NCBI GenBank assembly: GCA_947462175.1
Contig: CANHOE010000164.1
Span: 1 to 6,317 of the forward strand
Direction: 5' to 3'
Origin: Burkholderiales bacterium
Lineage (GTDB): Bacteria; Pseudomonadota; Gammaproteobacteria; Burkholderiales; Burkholderiaceae_C
Length of the DNA: 6,317 nucleotides
Shown here: positions 5,682 to 6,317 of the stretch, one piece after another
Numbering within the stretch: position 1 is the stretch's first letter
How the letters are laid out: every line of letters begins with the position of its first letter
Notes under the pieces: generated by a model
The model's input: only the letters and a program-made list of their open reading frames with translations
Told to the model about the DNA's origin: nothing
Database searches by the model: none
Translations under genes and position numbers: made by a program

Positions 5682-6317
5682 TTGGTTGCGGTTCAGTCTT
5701 TCTCAAGGCGCCTCGGTGCCGTGACCCTGCAGCTGCTTGTCGCCGAAGTACGTGCCTTGCTGGTGCTGGAGCGTGGACGTGCCACGACGTTTGGTTCAGC
5801 CGTGCGTGCCTGGTTGCGCAGTCTGGCGTGGCGATGGTGGCGCTTGCGCACTCTGGGGTGGGCTGCGCACGCCCGCCTCCTGAGCGCCGAGCAAGCATGC
5901 CTGCGCGCGGGGCTGGCCTATGCGAAAGAGGCTGACGAGCAACGCGCGCCCTGGCACCTGCCCACACGATTCATCACCTTGTCGGCGGACAGATTGCCGT
6001 TGCATCCCTTGCTGGATCCGGCTGAGCTGGCAGCCATCGCTGCGCCTGCCCTGGGCCCCGAACCGCAGGCGCTGGAAGCGCTGACATGGTGGCTGTCGCC
6101 AGCGGCTGCCATTGCACGCGGGCAAGAGTTGCCTTTGTTGGGTGCCGGGCTGGCCACCAATGATGGCCCTGGCGTCGGCCGGGTGGCCGTGTGCATGCAC
6201 CTCTACTACACCGAGCTGTGGCCCGAGTTGTGGGCACAGCTGGCTGGCTTGCCACAACCCTTCGACCTGGTGCTGACGGTGCCCGATTTCGCCCTGACAT
6301 CCCGGTTGCAACAGATC
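5682..6317 (+). CDS. RgpF (rhamnan synthesis protein F)-like protein, 3'-partial
   Basis: An open reading frame in the third forward frame runs without a stop from 5640 to the window end. From TTG 5682 it encodes 212 residues and continues past the edge. The last visible part, VAVCMHLYYTELW from residue 168 followed by a short helix and FDLVLTVP at 194-201, matches the opening strand-helix-strand of the RgpF family (Pfam rhamnan synthesis protein F), known from rhamnose-glucose polysaccharide assembly. The preceding ~165 residues are basic and tryptophan-rich near the start (WRWWRLR, about residues 50-56), then contain a 'YAKEADEQRAPWHLP' stretch at about 80-94; I recognise no domain there. 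TTG 5682 is the first possible start after the in-frame TAG at 5637, has GAGG eight bases upstream and leaves a 10-bp gap. GTG 5721 is the main alternative. The first in-frame ATG is residue 172, inside the RgpF-like motif, so an ATG start is unlikely. Expected role: rhamnan-type or other glycan synthesis or modification in the cytoplasm. Confidence 0.75.
   Translation, partial: MVAVQSFSRRLGAVTLQLLVAEVRALLVLERGRATTFGSAVRAWLRSLAWRWWRLRTLGWAAHARLLSAEQACLRAGLAYAKEADEQRAPWHLPTRFITLSADRLPLHPLLDPAELAAIAAPALGPEPQALEALTWWLSPAAAIARGQELPLLGAGLATNDGPGVGRVAVCMHLYYTELWPELWAQLAGLPQPFDLVLTVPDFALTSRLQQI

Noticed and set aside
5620..6311. Several minus-strand open frames near the right edge
   Set aside because: The plus strand carries a continuous frame ending in an RgpF-like motif, while the minus-strand translations are Arg/Pro/Gln-rich with no recognisable motif.

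Overview
The window looks like part of a polysaccharide or exopolysaccharide biosynthesis locus from a GC-rich proteobacterium, most likely a betaproteobacterium (Burkholderiales or Rhodocyclales type). The basis is the high GC content outside one gene, GTG and TTG start codons, and the gene content. The most diagnostic gene is a membrane O-antigen-ligase-like protein at 3492-4772. It closely resembles, from memory, the 'putative O-glycosylation ligase, exosortase A system-associated' family (TIGR03097: an N-terminal DUF5935-like region followed by a Wzy_C ligase domain). That family is typically found in exosortase A/PEP-CTERM exopolysaccharide loci. No exosortase gene lies inside this window.

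Layout: six genes, all on the + strand, cover essentially every base. (1) 1-903, C-terminal three quarters of a GT4-type glycosyltransferase whose N-terminus is probably cut off by the window edge. (2) 900-2276, a CapK/PaaK-like adenylate-forming ligase. (3) 2273-3499, a complete GT4-type glycosyltransferase with a GTG start. (4) 3492-4772, the O-antigen-ligase-like membrane protein. (5) 4769-5671, an uncharacterised glycosyltransferase-like protein with a DxD motif. (6) 5682-6317, the N-terminal part of a protein leading into a RgpF (rhamnan synthesis protein F)-like domain. It has a probable TTG start and runs off the right edge.

Neighbouring genes overlap by 4, 4, 8 and 4 bp, then come a 10-bp gap, so the block is almost certainly one transcriptional unit with translational coupling. 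No promoter, terminator, RNA gene, CRISPR array, insertion sequence or substantial repeat was found. No stretch of 300 bases lacks a gene.

Working model (inference): the two GT4 enzymes, the DxD protein and the RgpF-like protein build or decorate a glycan. The adenylating enzyme may activate a carboxylic acid that modifies it, and the membrane ligase transfers the glycan to an acceptor or polymerises it outside the cytoplasmic membrane. The most striking anomalies are an abrupt fall in GC content inside the ligase gene, the poorly characterised fifth gene, and the sixth gene, which has no ATG codon near its start.
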